The notes: generated from the sequence alone by a model not told the origin. A DNA stretch of 64,000 nucleotides from Variovorax davisae (GCF_030316845.1 NZ_JASZYS010000004.1:414926-478925); one strand, 5' to 3'. Shown: positions 46,786 to 57,239, counted from the stretch's first letter. Made by a program: numbers and translations.

Positions 46786-47583
46786 ATGGACCTGGGTATC
46801 GCAGGCAGGACGGCGCTGGTGGGCGGCGCCAGCAAGGGATTGGGCTACGGCTGCGCCGAAGCGCTGGTGCGCGAGGGTGTCAACGTGGTGGTCATGGCGC
46901 GCGGCGCCGAGGCGCTGGAGGCCGCGGCCAGGCAGCTGCAGGCCGTGGCGGCAACGGCGCCCGGCAAGCCCTTCGTGAAGTACGCGGCGGCCGACATCAC
47001 CACCCCCGAAGGCCGCGCCGCGGCCTTCGCGCTGCACACCGACTACGACATCGTGGTCACCAATGCCGGCGGCCCGCCGCCCGGCGACTTCCGCGACTGG
47101 GACCGCGAGGCCTGGATCAAGGCGCTGGACGCCAACATGCTGACGCCGATCGAGCTGATCAAGGCCACGGTCGACGGCATGGCGACGCGCGGCTTCGGGC
47201 GCATCGTCAACATCACCTCGAGCTCGGTCAAGGCGCCGATCGACATCCTCGGCCTGAGCAACGGCGCCCGCAGCGGCCTGACCGGCTTCGTCGCCGGCGT
47301 GGCCCGCACCGGACTGGCGGCCAAGGGCGTGACGCTCAACAACCTGCTGCCGGGCGCCTTCGACACCGACCGGCTCAAAGGCACGCTGGTGGGCGCGGCT
47401 AAAAAGACCGGCCAGGACATCGATGCGATCCGCGCCAGCCGGCAGAAGACCATCCCGGCCGGCCGCTTCGGCACGGCCGCCGAGTTCGGCGCCATCTGCG
47501 CCTTCCTCTGCAGCATGCATGCCGGCTACATCACCGGCCAGAACCTGCTGGCCGACGGCGGCGCCTACCCCGGAACCTATTGA
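46786..47583 (+). CDS. SDR family oxidoreductase lacking the usual Tyr-Lys pair
   Basis: A 265-residue Rossmann-fold protein with the cofactor motif GGASKGLGYG near residues 13-22, TNAGGPPPGDF in place of NNAG, and the Ser-containing NITSSSVKAP. At the position of the YxxxK catalytic pair the sequence reads LSNGA, so both Tyr and Lys are absent. The C-terminal GRFGTAAEFGAICAFLCS and GQNLLADGGAYPG are typical SDR. It may bind NAD(P) but catalyse poorly or by another mechanism. It follows the EamA gene by 16 bases. Confidence 0.9.
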   Translation: MDLGIAGRTALVGGASKGLGYGCAEALVREGVNVVVMARGAEALEAAARQLQAVAATAPGKPFVKYAAADITTPEGRAAAFALHTDYDIVVTNAGGPPPGDFRDWDREAWIKALDANMLTPIELIKATVDGMATRGFGRIVNITSSSVKAPIDILGLSNGARSGLTGFVAGVARTGLAAKGVTLNNLLPGAFDTDRLKGTLVGAAKKTGQDIDAIRASRQKTIPAGRFGTAAEFGAICAFLCSMHAGYITGQNLLADGGAYPGTY

Positions 47584-47606
47584 TCCACGTCGACCAGGAG
47601 ACGCGA

Positions 47607-48590
47607 ATGAAAAGCAAGGCAGTGCGCATCGACCGCAACGGCGGTCCCGAGGAACTCAAGCTCGTCGAGGTCGAGGTCGGCGACCCCGGCCCCGGCGAGA
47701 TCCGGATCCGCCACAAGGCGGTGGGCCTGAACTTCATCGACACCTACCAGCGCAGCGGGCTCTATCCGTTCGCGATGCCGCTGCAGCTGGGCATGGAGGC
47801 CTCGGGCGTGGTCGAGGCGGTGGGCGAGGGGGTCATGCACCTGAAGGCCGGCGACCGCGCGGCCTACGCCAGCGCGCCTCCGGGCTCCTACTGCGAACTG
47901 CGGGTGATGCCGGCCAAGACGGTCTGCAAGCTGCCCGACGCGATCTCCTTCGAGACCGGCGCCGCGATGATGCTGAAGGGCCTGACGACCCAGTACCTGC
48001 TGCGCCGGACCTTGCCGGCCGAAGGCCTCCAGCCGGGCGACTTCATCGTCTTCCATGCCGCCGCCGGCGGCGTCGGCCTGATCGCCTGCCAATGGGCGAA
48101 GGCGCTCGGCCTGCAGCTCATCGGCACCGCCGGCACCGACGCCAAGTGCCAGCTCGCGCTGGCCCACGGCGCCGCCCACGCGATCAACTACAGCACCCAG
48201 AACTTCGCCGAGCGGGTGAAGGAGATCACCGGCGGCCAGGGGGTCAAGGTGGTCTACGACTCGGTCGGCAAGGACACCTTCGAAGGCTCGCTGGCCTGCC
48301 TGCGGCCCTTCGGCCTGCTGGCGGTCTTCGGCAACGGCTCGGGGCCGGTGTCGGCCTTCAACCTCGGCCTGCTGGCCAAGGGCTCGTACTACGTCTCGCG
48401 CCCGACGCTGTTCACGCACATCGCGACCCGTGAAAACACCCAGGCGATGGCGGACGAGCTGTTCGCGATCGTCGAGAGCGGCGCGGTGAAGATCCCGATC
48501 GACCAGCGCTACCCGCTGGAAAACGTGCAGCAGGCGCATCGCGACCTCGAAGCCCGCAAGACCACCGGCTGCACCATCCTCACTTTGTAG
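47607..48590 (+). CDS. NADPH:quinone oxidoreductase (MDR family)
   Basis: A 327-residue zinc-independent medium-chain reductase: GLNFIDTYQRSGLYPFAMPLQLGMEASG, then the NADPH motif HAAAGGVGLIACQWAK, and VYDSVGKDTFEGSLACLRPFG. No zinc-ligand Cys set is seen. It reduces quinones or enones with NADPH. The ATG at 47607 (MKSKAVRIDRNGG) has CAGGAG upstream. Its TAG lies within the left arm of the large inverted repeat. Confidence 0.94.
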   Translation: MKSKAVRIDRNGGPEELKLVEVEVGDPGPGEIRIRHKAVGLNFIDTYQRSGLYPFAMPLQLGMEASGVVEAVGEGVMHLKAGDRAAYASAPPGSYCELRVMPAKTVCKLPDAISFETGAAMMLKGLTTQYLLRRTLPAEGLQPGDFIVFHAAAGGVGLIACQWAKALGLQLIGTAGTDAKCQLALAHGAAHAINYSTQNFAERVKEITGGQGVKVVYDSVGKDTFEGSLACLRPFGLLAVFGNGSGPVSAFNLGLLAKGSYYVSRPTLFTHIATRENTQAMADELFAIVESGAVKIPIDQRYPLENVQQAHRDLEARKTTGCTILTL

Positions 48591-48866
48591 CTCGCCCCCA
48601 GGTTGCCCGGCACTTCGTGTCCGGGCGCCCACCCCCTACCGGGGGCAACACCAGCGGCCCGGCGAAGCCGGTTCCGCGGTGTTTCACCAACGGGCCTGGC
48701 TGCGCCGGCCGACAGAAGAGAAGCGCCGTGCTTGTGCCTCGGCGGCGCGTAGCGCACGCCTGTTCGTGGGCAGTCGCGGAACCGGCTTTGCCGGGCCGCT
48801 GACTGCGCCACCGGTAGGGGGTGGGCGGGCTACACGCAGTGAGCCCAACCTGGGGGCGAGCTAAAG
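48583..48866. repeat. Long imperfect inverted repeat between convergent genes
   Basis: The outer ends read CTTTGTAGCTCGCCCCCAGG on the left and, reversed, CTTTAGCTCGCCCCCAGG on the right. Further in, ACCCCCTACCGG and GCGGCCCGGC-AAGCCGGTTCCGCG match across the axis. Each arm carries its own small hairpin, for example CCCGGCAC-TTC-GTGTCCGGG (48606-48625). The central 90 bases show only weak symmetry. The arms include the TAG stop codons of both flanking genes. It may be a transcription stop or a mobile intergenic element. Confidence 0.8.
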
Positions 48867-50516
48867 TGCTCCCAGCCGCGACTCGCGCATGCGGGTCGGG
48901 GCCAGCGCGCCGGCCGACTCGAGGATCGGATAGGCGATCGAGCAGATGTGCGAGTTGATGCGCTTCAGGTCGCTGATCAGGTCGATGTGCAGCGAGCTGG
49001 TCTCGATGCTCAGCGTGGTCTGCTCCGACAGGCGCCCCAGGTGGGTGGTCGCGTAGGCGCGCTCCAGGTCGCGGAAGCGCGCCTTTTCCTCCAGCAGCTT
49101 CTGGGCGTCGCGCACGCTGCCGTTCAGGAACACGCTCATGCTCAGGCGCAGGTTGGCCACCAGCCGCTCGTGCAACTCGACGATCTCGGCCATCCCGGCC
49201 TCGGAGAAGTTGCGCTGCGGCTTGATCTTCTTGTCCTCGATGTCGATGATCACGCGCTCGATGATGTCGCCGATCTGCTCCATGTTGATCGTGAAGCTGA
49301 TGATGTCGGTCCAGCGCCGGCTCTCTTCCTCGCCCAGCGCCTCGCGCGAGATCTTCGTCATGTAGTACTTGATGGCCGAGTACAGCTCGTCGACCGTGTC
49401 GTCGAGTTTGCGCAGTTCCTGGGCCAGCCGCAGGTCGTTGTTGCGGATCACGCCCAGCACGCCGATCAGCATGGTCTCGACCACGTCGGCCTGGTGCAGC
49501 GCCTCGCGCGCCGCGTTGGAGATCGCCAGCGACGGCGTCGACAGGGCCGAAGGGTCCAGGTGCTGCTGGCGCCGCATGGCGGCCGGCTCGGGCGGCTCCG
49601 GCAGCAGCCGCGTCACGAGCGCGGCGACCCAGTCGGTGAGCCCGATGAAGCCGAGGCTCACGAGCACGTTGAAGGCCAGGTGGTAGAGCACGACGAATTG
49701 CGTCGCGTCCGAGACGTAGGGCCGGACCTCGCGCAGCCAGAGGCCGACGAAAGGGGCCGCGATCGCGACGCCGAGCAGCTTGAAGAGCAGGTTGCCGATC
49801 GTGACCTGCCGCACGGCGACCGTCGACTTGGCCGTGGTCAGCACCGCCAGCAGGCCGCTGCCGAGGTTGGCGCCGAGCACCAGGCCCATGGCGACGTCGA
49901 GCGGCACCACGTTCGAGCTGGCCATGGCCGCCACCAGCAGCACGACCGCCAGGCTCGAATAGGCGACGATCGCGAGCGCCGCGCCGATCGTGATCTCGAG
50001 CAGCACGTCGCTGCCGAGGCTGCCCAGCAGTTCGCGCATCGCCTGGCCGGCGAACAGCGGCCCGGTGGCGGCGACCACCAGCTGCAGCGCGAGCAGCATC
50101 AGGCCGAGCCCGATCAGCACGCGCCCGACCCTGCCGGCCACGCTGGACGGCCGGGTGATGAACAGCACCACGCCGACGAAGATGAAGAGCGGCGACAGCC
50201 ACGAGAGGTCGGCCGAGAACAGCACCGACATCAGCGCGGTGCCGATGTCCGCGCCGCGCATCACCGCCAGCGCGGCCGGCAGGGTCACGAGGCCCTGGCC
50301 GACGAAGGACGAGGTCATCAGAGAGGTCGCGGTGCTCGACTGCACCAGGGCCGTCACGCCGATGCCCGACAGGGCCGCCGTGAAGCGGTTGCGCATGCTC
50401 TGGACCAGGATCTTGCGCAGGTTGGCGCCGAAGACGCGCAGCACGCCGGTGCGAACGAGATGGGTGCCCCACACCAGCAGCGCCACGGCTGCGAGCAGAT
50501 TCAACAGATGCTTCAT
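48861..50516 (-). CDS. Na+/phosphate cotransporter family protein with PhoU-like tail
   Basis: A 551-residue protein. Residues 1-310 form the Na/Pi-cotransporter core in two inverted repeats; the first has ALVQSSTATSLMTSSFVGQG and the second GANLGSGLLAVLTTAKS. Residues about 340-551 are a helical PhoU-like domain (AREALHQADVVETMLIGVLGVI, and NMEQIGDIIERVIIDIED). It should move phosphate with sodium or act in phosphate signalling. Its stop codon lies in the right arm of the inverted repeat. Confidence 0.92.
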   Translation of the reverse strand: MKHLLNLLAAVALLVWGTHLVRTGVLRVFGANLRKILVQSMRNRFTAALSGIGVTALVQSSTATSLMTSSFVGQGLVTLPAALAVMRGADIGTALMSVLFSADLSWLSPLFIFVGVVLFITRPSSVAGRVGRVLIGLGLMLLALQLVVAATGPLFAGQAMRELLGSLGSDVLLEITIGAALAIVAYSSLAVVLLVAAMASSNVVPLDVAMGLVLGANLGSGLLAVLTTAKSTVAVRQVTIGNLLFKLLGVAIAAPFVGLWLREVRPYVSDATQFVVLYHLAFNVLVSLGFIGLTDWVAALVTRLLPEPPEPAAMRRQQHLDPSALSTPSLAISNAAREALHQADVVETMLIGVLGVIRNNDLRLAQELRKLDDTVDELYSAIKYYMTKISREALGEEESRRWTDIISFTINMEQIGDIIERVIIDIEDKKIKPQRNFSEAGMAEIVELHERLVANLRLSMSVFLNGSVRDAQKLLEEKARFRDLERAYATTHLGRLSEQTTLSIETSSLHIDLISDLKRINSHICSIAYPILESAGALAPTRMRESRLGAL

Positions 50517-50550
50517 GGAAGGCGACGACTATACGCCGCCCTCGCGAGCA

Positions 50551-51054
50551 CTACTTCTTGCCGCGCCGCACGCGCAGCAGTTCGTCGAGGATCAGGCAGA
50601 CTGCGCCGATGGTGATCGCGCTGTCGGCGACGTTGAAGGCCGGGAAATGCCGCCCGGCCAGGTGGAAGTCGAGGAAGTCGACCACGTAGCCGTGCATCAT
50701 CCGGTCGATCACGTTGCCGATCGCGCCACCCAGGATCGCCGCCATCGAGAACGAGAACAGCTTCTGGCCGGCATGCGACTTCAGCATCCAGACGATGAAG
50801 ACCGCCGCGGCGACGCCGATCGCGGTGAAGAACCAGCGCTGCCAGCCCGACGAATCGGCCAGGAACGAGAAGGCGGCGCCGGTGTTGTGGGCCCGGACCA
50901 CGTTGAAGAAGCTGGTGACGTAGGTGGCGTCACCGTACTTGTAGTAGCCGAGGATCAGCGTCTTGGTGAACTGGTCGATGATCACGATCACCAGCGCGAG
51001 GCCGAGCCAGGGCCAGATGCCGAGGCCCGACCCGCCCGAAGATTGGCGGGCCAT
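50551..51054 (-). CDS. lspA: Lipoprotein signal peptidase LspA
   Basis: A 167-residue inner-membrane aspartyl protease with four membrane segments. The catalytic Asp residues lie in [19 protein letters not shown] and [11 protein letters not shown], and [10 protein letters not shown] and [13 protein letters not shown] are family blocks. It cleaves prolipoprotein signal peptides after lipidation. Its ATG shares one base with the ileS stop (TGATG). Confidence 0.98.
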   Translation of the reverse strand: MARQSSGGSGLGIWPWLGLALVIVIIDQFTKTLILGYYKYGDATYVTSFFNVVRAHNTGAAFSFLADSSGWQRWFFTAIGVAAAVFIVWMLKSHAGQKLFSFSMAAILGGAIGNVIDRMMHGYVVDFLDFHLAGRHFPAFNVADSAITIGAVCLILDELLRVRRGKK

Positions 51055-53897
51055 CAGGCGAGCGTCCTTTGTTCTCCGGCGCCGTACAGGTTGCTGGTGC
51101 AGCGGCCGCACAGGCCCGGGTGGGCGGCATCGTGGCCGACGTCGTCGCGCCAGTGCCAGCAGCGCTCGCACTTGGTCGCCGCGCTCGCCGTCACCTGGAT
51201 CGACAGGGCCTCGCCCGCGGCCAGGGACACGGCCGAGGTGATCAGCACGAACTTCAGGTCGTCGGCCAGCGAGGCCAGCAGCGCATGGTCGACGGCCGCG
51301 GCTGCGATCGCCACGTTGGCCTGCAGCGAGGAGCCGACCTGGCCGGCGCTGCGCACGGTCTCGATCTCCTTGTTGACGGTGTCGCGGATCTCGCGGATGC
51401 GGGTCCACCGGGCCAGCAGCGCCGTGTCGGGCGTGCCGAGGTCGCTGTAGGTCTGGACGAAGATCGAGCGGCCGTCGCCGCAGAACTTCCACGCCTCCTC
51501 GGCGGTGAAGCTCAGGAACGGCGCCATCCAGCGCAGCATCGCCTGCGTGATGTGCCAGAGCGCGGTCTGGGCGCTGCGGCGCGCGTGCGAGCCGGGCGCG
51601 GTGGTGTAGAGCCGGTCCTTGAGCACGTCGAGGTAGAAGGCGCCCAGGTCTTCCGAGCAGTACACCTGCAGCTTGGCCACCACCGGGTGGAACTCGTAGA
51701 CCTTGTAGTGCGCCAGGATCTCGGCCTGGAACTCGGCCGCGCGGGCGAGCGCATAGCGGTCGATCTCGAGCAGCTCGCCCAGCGGCACCGCGTCCTTCGC
51801 GATGTCGAAGTCGCTGGTGTTGGCGAGCAGGAAGCGCAGCGTGTTGCGGATCCGGCGGTAGGCGTCGACCACCCGGGCCAGGATCTTGTCGTCGCCCGCG
51901 ATGTCGCCCGAGTAGTCGCTGGCCGCCACCCACAGGCGGGTGATCTCGGCGCCGAGCTTCTTGTTGACCTCCTGCGGGTCGATGCCGTTGCCGAGCGACT
52001 TGCTCATCTTGCGGCCCTGGCTGTCGACCGTGAAGCCGTGCGTCAGCAGGCCGCGGTAGGGCGCGCGGCCTTCGAGCGCGCAGGCGATCAGCAGCGACGA
52101 ATGGAACCAGCCGCGGTGCTGGTCGTGGCCTTCGAGGTAGAGGTCGGCTTCGGGGCCGGTCTCGTGGTGCACGTTCGGGTGGGTGCCGCGAAGCACGTGA
52201 TAGAAGGTCGAGCCGGAGTCGAACCAGACCTCGAGGATGTCGGTGCTCTTGGTGTAGTGCGGGGCGTCCTCGGCGCCGAGGATCTCCTCGGTCGTGACGC
52301 GGCTCCAGGCCTCGATGCCGCCCTCTTCGACGATGGCCGCGGCCTGGTCGAGGATCTCCATCGTGCGCGGGTGCAGCTCGCCCGAATCCCGGTGCAGGAA
52401 GAACGGGATCGGCACGCCCCAGCTGCGCTGGCGGCTGATGCACCAGTCGGGCCGGTTGGCGATCATGTCGTGCAGCCGCGCCTTGCCGTTCTCCGGGTAG
52501 AAGCTGGTCTCTTCGATCGCTTCGAGCGCGGTCTGGCGCAGCGTCTTGGGCGCCTTGTCCTTGGTGAACACGCCTTCGCCCTCGTCCATGCGGATGAACC
52601 ACTGGGCCGCGGCGCGGTAGATCACCGGCGTCTTGTGGCGCCAGCAGTGCGGGTAGCTGTGGCTGATGGTCTCGGTCGTCATCAGGCGGCCGGCATCGCG
52701 CAGCGCCTGGATGATCACCGGCACCGCCTTCCAGATGTTCTGGCCGCCGAACAGCGGGAAGTCGGGTGCGTACGAGCCGTTGCCCTGCACCGGGTTCAGG
52801 ATGTCGTCGTAGGACAGGCCATGCGCCACGCAGGAGTTGAAGTCGTCCACGCCGTACGCCGGCGAGGAGTGGACCAGGCCGGTGCCATCGTCGGCGGTCG
52901 CGTAGTCGGCCAGGTAGACCGGCGACAGCCGCCGATAGCCGGCATCGACGTCGTACAGCGGATGCTCGAACTCGAGCCCGCCGAGCTTCTCGCCCTTGAC
53001 CGTGGCCAGCACCGTGCCGTCGAGCGCATAGCGGTTCATGCACATCTCGACCAGGGAAGCCGCGAGCACCAGCAGGCCGCGCTCGGTGTCGACCAGCGCG
53101 TAGTCGAGCTCGGGGTTGAGGTTGATCGCCTGGTTGGCCGGGATGGTCCAGGCGGTGGTGGTCCAGATGACCGCGAAGGCGTCCTTGGCCAGCAACGGCA
53201 GGCCGAATGCGGCCGCCAGCTTCGCAGGATCATGGGCCTTGAAGGCGACGTCGAGGGTCTGCGACTTCTTGTCGGCGTACTCGATCTCGAACTCGGCCAG
53301 CGACGAGCCGCAGTCGAAGCACCAGTAGACCGGCTTCAGGCCGCGGTAGACGAAGCCGCGCTCGATCACGCGCTTGAACGCGCGCAACTCGCCCGCCTCA
53401 TTGGCGAAATCCATCGTCTTGTAGGGATGGTCCCATTCGCCCAGCACGCCCAGGCGCTGGAAGTCGACCATCTGCTGGGCGATCTGCTCGGTCGCGTAGG
53501 CGCGGCTCTTGGCCTGCATCTCGTCGCGGCTCAGGTTGCGGCCGTACTTCTTTTCGATCGCGTTCTCGATCGGCAGCCCGTGGCAGTCCCAGCCCGGCAC
53601 GTAGAGCGCGTCGTAGCCTTCGAGCTGGCGCGCCTTGGTGATCATGTCCTTCAGGATCTTGTTCACCGCGTGGCCCATGTGGATCTGGCCGTTGGCGTAG
53701 GGCGGGCCGTCGTGCAGGATGAACTTGGGCGCGCCGTGGCGGGCGTCGCGCAGGCGCTGGTAGCGGCCTTCGTCGTGCCATTCCTTGACCCAGCCCGGCT
53801 CGCGCTTGGGCAGGTCGCCGCGCATCGGGAAAGGGGTGTCGGGCAGGTTCAGCGTGGCGCGGTAGTCGGTGGCGCCGTCGGTCTTGGTGTCAGCCAT
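51054..53897 (-). CDS. ileS: Isoleucyl-tRNA synthetase IleS
   Basis: A 947-residue class I synthetase. The HIGH-type motif is HMGH (73-76), KMSKS is at residues 630-634, and the editing domain carries [14 protein letters not shown]. The C-terminal zinc site is CERCWHW and CGRC, the bacterial IleS type sensitive to mupirocin in general. ATG at 53897 starts [13 protein letters not shown]. It precedes lspA with one-base overlap and follows ribF. Confidence 0.99.
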   Translation of the reverse strand: MADTKTDGATDYRATLNLPDTPFPMRGDLPKREPGWVKEWHDEGRYQRLRDARHGAPKFILHDGPPYANGQIHMGHAVNKILKDMITKARQLEGYDALYVPGWDCHGLPIENAIEKKYGRNLSRDEMQAKSRAYATEQIAQQMVDFQRLGVLGEWDHPYKTMDFANEAGELRAFKRVIERGFVYRGLKPVYWCFDCGSSLAEFEIEYADKKSQTLDVAFKAHDPAKLAAAFGLPLLAKDAFAVIWTTTAWTIPANQAINLNPELDYALVDTERGLLVLAASLVEMCMNRYALDGTVLATVKGEKLGGLEFEHPLYDVDAGYRRLSPVYLADYATADDGTGLVHSSPAYGVDDFNSCVAHGLSYDDILNPVQGNGSYAPDFPLFGGQNIWKAVPVIIQALRDAGRLMTTETISHSYPHCWRHKTPVIYRAAAQWFIRMDEGEGVFTKDKAPKTLRQTALEAIEETSFYPENGKARLHDMIANRPDWCISRQRSWGVPIPFFLHRDSGELHPRTMEILDQAAAIVEEGGIEAWSRVTTEEILGAEDAPHYTKSTDILEVWFDSGSTFYHVLRGTHPNVHHETGPEADLYLEGHDQHRGWFHSSLLIACALEGRAPYRGLLTHGFTVDSQGRKMSKSLGNGIDPQEVNKKLGAEITRLWVAASDYSGDIAGDDKILARVVDAYRRIRNTLRFLLANTSDFDIAKDAVPLGELLEIDRYALARAAEFQAEILAHYKVYEFHPVVAKLQVYCSEDLGAFYLDVLKDRLYTTAPGSHARRSAQTALWHITQAMLRWMAPFLSFTAEEAWKFCGDGRSIFVQTYSDLGTPDTALLARWTRIREIRDTVNKEIETVRSAGQVGSSLQANVAIAAAAVDHALLASLADDLKFVLITSAVSLAAGEALSIQVTASAATKCERCWHWRDDVGHDAAHPGLCGRCTSNLYGAGEQRTLA

Positions 53898-54006
53898 GGG
53901 AGTTCCAGAAATCTGCGCTGCCTTGCAGCGCTCGGGGATCGAGGGGGGCATGCGGCCCCTGGCATCCCAGGGCGGCCGAACGCGGCGGAAAGCGACGGTT
54001 TCCGCT

Positions 54007-55044
54007 CTAAATTCGGTCGCGCGTGGTCTGGCGATGGGTCTCGGCGTGGGTGGATGCAAAGAACGCGCGCGCGTCGCGGCCATCCTTCGCGATGCCCGCC
54101 GTGAGGGCCTCGAGGCTGGTGTAGCGCAATTCGTCGTGCAGTTTGTGCAGCAGTTCCACGCGCACGATTTTACCGTAGGCCCCCTCGCTGCCCAGATCGG
54201 TGGGCCAATCGAGGCAGTGGGTTTCGAGCAACACCCGGCCACCGTTGACGTCGTTGGCGTCCAGCGAAGGGCGCACGCCGAGGTTGGCGACCCCTGGCAG
54301 CGGTGTTGCGGCCAGCCCATGCACCAACACCGCGAAGATGCCGCTGGCCGCTGGCTTCCAGTGCTTGAAGCGCAGGTTGAGGGTCCGGAAACCGTCGTTT
54401 CGGCCTGGCGCCGAGGCGCCCAGGGCCCGTCCCAGCTTGCGGCCGTGGACCACATGGCCCGAGATCGCGTAGGGGCGGCCCAGCAGCGCCTGGACATCGC
54501 CCATCCGGCCTTCGGCCAGCGCTTCGCGCACGGCCGAACTCGACACCCGCAGTCCGTGCACCTCGTAGCTGTTCATGCGGGCGACGTCGAAGCCATGCTG
54601 CTCGCCGGCGCGGTCGAGCATCGCGTAGTCGCCGGCGCGCTTGGCACCGAAGCGGAAATCGTCGCCGACCAGCACGTAGCGCGCGCCCAGGCCCTCGATC
54701 AGCACGTGCTGGATGAATTCTTCCGGTGTCTGCGAGGCCAGCCGGGCGTCGAAGGGCAGCACGATGGTCTGCGCCACGCCGCCGGCCGCGAGTTCGCTGA
54801 GCTTGTCGCGCAGGGTGCCGATGCGCGCCGGCGCCAGTTCGGGCCGCTTGGTGAGCGCCGCGAAGTAGTCGCGCGGGTGCGGCTCGAAGGTCATCACGCA
54901 GCTCGGCAGCCCGCGCAGCCGCGCCTCGGTGTTGAGCAGCCCCAGCATCGCCTGGTGGCCACGGTGCACACCGTCGAAATTGCCAATGGTCAGGGCGCAG
55001 GCCGGAGCCACGCCCGGATGCCTGAAACCCCGGAAAACCTGCAT
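54007..55044 (-). CDS. ribF: Bifunctional riboflavin kinase/FAD synthetase RibF
   Basis: A 345-residue enzyme. The N-terminal adenylyltransferase half has [17 protein letters not shown] and [18 protein letters not shown]; the C-terminal flavokinase half has [18 protein letters not shown] and [12 protein letters not shown]. It makes FMN and FAD from riboflavin. The ribF-ileS-lspA order is conserved in proteobacteria. ATG giving [11 protein letters not shown] is preferred over an ATG 15 codons upstream. Confidence 0.97.
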   Translation of the reverse strand: MQVFRGFRHPGVAPACALTIGNFDGVHRGHQAMLGLLNTEARLRGLPSCVMTFEPHPRDYFAALTKRPELAPARIGTLRDKLSELAAGGVAQTIVLPFDARLASQTPEEFIQHVLIEGLGARYVLVGDDFRFGAKRAGDYAMLDRAGEQHGFDVARMNSYEVHGLRVSSSAVREALAEGRMGDVQALLGRPYAISGHVVHGRKLGRALGASAPGRNDGFRTLNLRFKHWKPAASGIFAVLVHGLAATPLPGVANLGVRPSLDANDVNGGRVLLETHCLDWPTDLGSEGAYGKIVRVELLHKLHDELRYTSLEALTAGIAKDGRDARAFFASTHAETHRQTTRDRI

Positions 55045-55102
55045 CGTCAGTATCTTTTTGATAGCACTTTGCGCCCATGGAATGGGCACGTGAGGGCCTT
55101 TT

Positions 55103-55138
55103 TGTCACAAAGCCGGTATATTGTGACGCACTGCGTCA
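55103..55138. promoter_or_regulatory. Palindromes in the ribF-HNH divergent spacer
   Basis: TGACGCA-C-TGCGTCA (55124-55138) is a perfect seven-base inverted repeat, and TGTCACAA/TTGTGACG (55103-55110 and 55121-55128) is a second, near-perfect one overlapping it. A TATATT lies between the arms of the second. They may be operators or structure in the 5' leader. Confidence 0.4.
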
Positions 55139-55208
55139 TGCGCAAGCCCCTCGGGCGAGCGCCTGGTCCTGGTCTTTCCGTGGTTCTCTTTGCTTGAGGA
55201 GGCGTCTG

Positions 55209-55766
55209 GTGAAGGTCTTGAAGCTGTCGGCCCAAGGGCTGCCCCAATCGTGGATTTCGCTCGAACAGGCGGTGATCCACTACGCCTCCGACGAGGTCCG
55301 CTGGGAAGTGGGCGCGCAGGTGGCGGTGTTCCGGGGCGGCCACAACGCGGTCACGGGCCAGCAGTCGCAGATCGCGATCAACAGCATCATCGGCACCAAG
55401 GGCGTGCCGCGGATCAATCCCTTCACGCAGCGCCCGGGGCTCACCAACAGCAAGCTGTTCGCCCGCGACCGCAATGTCTGCGCGTACTGCGGCGGGCACT
55501 TCCACGAAGACGAGTTGACGCGCGAGCACATCATCCCGTTTGCCCAGAAGGGCATCGACACCTGGATGAACGTGGTCACGGCCTGCCGGCCGTGCAACCA
55601 CCGCAAGAGCAGCCGCACGCCGGAGCAGGCGGGCATGGCGCTGCTGTACACGCCCTACGTGCCCAGCCTGTGGGAGGACTTCATCCTGCGCAACCGCCGG
55701 ATCCTGGCGGACCAGATGGAGTTCCTGATGGCCCACCTGCCGCAGAGTTCGCGGCTGCACGGGTAG
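55209..55766 (+). CDS. HNH endonuclease
   Basis: A 185-residue protein with an HNH domain near residues 88-140: CAYCGGHF, then LTREHIIPFAQKG and TACRPCNHRKSSRTPEQAG, giving two CxxC zinc knuckles and the His/Asn/His catalytic set. The N-terminal 75 residues include LPQSWISLEQAVIHYASDEV. GTG at 55209 is used because GGAGG lies about seven bases before it and the upstream frame lacks family features. A similar protein is common in Burkholderiales; its role is unknown. Confidence 0.9.
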   Translation: MKVLKLSAQGLPQSWISLEQAVIHYASDEVRWEVGAQVAVFRGGHNAVTGQQSQIAINSIIGTKGVPRINPFTQRPGLTNSKLFARDRNVCAYCGGHFHEDELTREHIIPFAQKGIDTWMNVVTACRPCNHRKSSRTPEQAGMALLYTPYVPSLWEDFILRNRRILADQMEFLMAHLPQSSRLHG

Positions 55767-55778
55767 GCCGGCTGCACG

Positions 55779-57158
55779 TCAATAAGTCAGCTCGAGCACG
55801 CTGACCTCTCCCTGGGCCAGCGGCCAGGTGCGCCCCACCACGCGTTCGCCGTTGAACTCGGCTTCCACCGCCCGCGGCGCTTCGCTGGCGAGCTTGATCT
55901 TCGCGCTCGACACGCCGGCACCCTGCGGCGGCACGCCTGGCGGTGTCGATTGGCCATCGAAGCGCATGCGGTCGCGCTCGGCGTCGAAATAGCCGCGCGG
56001 CCGCGTGAAGATCACCAGCGCCCGGGCGTCGCGATCGGCCTCCGCGATGCGCTCCGGACGCAGCTGGACGATGCCGCTCGAGCGTGGGAAGGCGCTGCGG
56101 TAGATGTGCGTCGTGGCGTAGCCGGGCGCCGCCAGCACGAACTCGTAGGCGGTGTCGGGGCGGCCCGCGAACGGCCCCCAGCGGCCATCCGCCCCGATCG
56201 TCTGCTCCCAGGCCGCCGGGCCGCGCCGGGCGCCGCTGGCCGGGTCGATCGCGAACACCGACAGGCGGGCGCCCGCCAGCGCCAGGTTGTTGGGAAAGCT
56301 GCCGCTCGCGGGGTTCGCCGGGTCGAGGCCCAGGCCCGTGACCTTGCCGGACAACGCCACCGGATCCTCGGGCATCGGTTGCAGGGTGCGCGGCGTCTCG
56401 CCGGTGAGGAAGCGCCAGGTCGCCTCGAAGGCGGCAGGCGAGAAGGATGTCTCGCGGTGATCGACCCGCGGCAGCACCAGGTTGGTCGCGCCCTTGAGCG
56501 CCGGCCCGTCGAAGCCGACCCGTGTCGGCTGGCCCTTGCTGCCGATCCACAGGCCGTCCGGTTGGGCGTACTTGTCATTGCTGTCCGAGCGCAGCGTGAG
56601 CCATTTCACGCCCGGTGTCACCTCGTGGCCCTCGGCATTCTTCGGTGCGTTGAGCCGCTGCAGGAAAGCGCTCAAGCCGGAAAACTCGCTGCCCTCGAGG
56701 CGGCCTTTCACGGCCCAGATGCCGTGCGCCGGATTGCCACCCAGCACGACGTGGCTCACGACCCGGTCGCCGCCGCCGTTCTGGACGTAGTTGCGGATCG
56801 TGTTGCCACCGCGCGAGTTGCCTATCAGCACCACTTTTGAGGCGCCGGTGCTCTTCAGCACGCGATCGACCTCGGCCTTCAGGAAGGCCATCGACTCGGC
56901 GGTCGAGCTGCGGCCCGGCTGTGCCACCGCATCGTCGTCGCGCGCCAGCGGGAACGGCTGGTCGAAGGCGAACAGGCGGTCGCGCGGCCAGCCGTTCGAT
57001 TCGAAGCGCCAGATCGTGGTCTGCCACAGCGCGGCCGAGTCGCCGTTGCCGTGCACGAACACGATCGGCGGGCGCTCGCCGATGGGGGCTGAGGTGGAGC
57101 AGGCGGCCAGGACAGGGGCGGCGAGGCCGAGTGCGATCACATGGCGACGGGTGGGCAT
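55779..57158 (-). CDS. Lipase-like alpha/beta hydrolase lipoprotein
   Basis: A 459-residue protein with a lipoprotein-type signal: MPTRRHVIALGLAAPVLAACSTS, where the Cys follows a LAAC lipobox. The hydrolase core has oxyanion region PPIVFVHGNGDSAALW, nucleophile motif IGNSRGGNTIRNYV and DHRETSFSP near the catalytic His. The C-terminal half (about 260-459) looks like two beta-sandwich modules, with VSGKVTGLGLD-type starts. It probably hydrolyses an ester at the cell surface or in the periplasm; the substrate is unknown. Confidence 0.85.
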   Translation of the reverse strand: MPTRRHVIALGLAAPVLAACSTSAPIGERPPIVFVHGNGDSAALWQTTIWRFESNGWPRDRLFAFDQPFPLARDDDAVAQPGRSSTAESMAFLKAEVDRVLKSTGASKVVLIGNSRGGNTIRNYVQNGGGDRVVSHVVLGGNPAHGIWAVKGRLEGSEFSGLSAFLQRLNAPKNAEGHEVTPGVKWLTLRSDSNDKYAQPDGLWIGSKGQPTRVGFDGPALKGATNLVLPRVDHRETSFSPAAFEATWRFLTGETPRTLQPMPEDPVALSGKVTGLGLDPANPASGSFPNNLALAGARLSVFAIDPASGARRGPAAWEQTIGADGRWGPFAGRPDTAYEFVLAAPGYATTHIYRSAFPRSSGIVQLRPERIAEADRDARALVIFTRPRGYFDAERDRMRFDGQSTPPGVPPQGAGVSSAKIKLASEAPRAVEAEFNGERVVGRTWPLAQGEVSVLELTY

Positions 57159-57239
57159 GAAGCGTGGTTCTCCAAAGAAAAACGCCCGCGGGCGAGGCCG
57201 GCGGGCGTGGGTGCCGTCGGATTCGACGGCGATCGATGG

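Noticed and set aside
55077..55208. Longer HNH protein beginning upstream of GTG 55209
   Set aside because: The extra residues lie over the palindromes and promoter region and do not look like coding sequence; a good ribosome site precedes the GTG.
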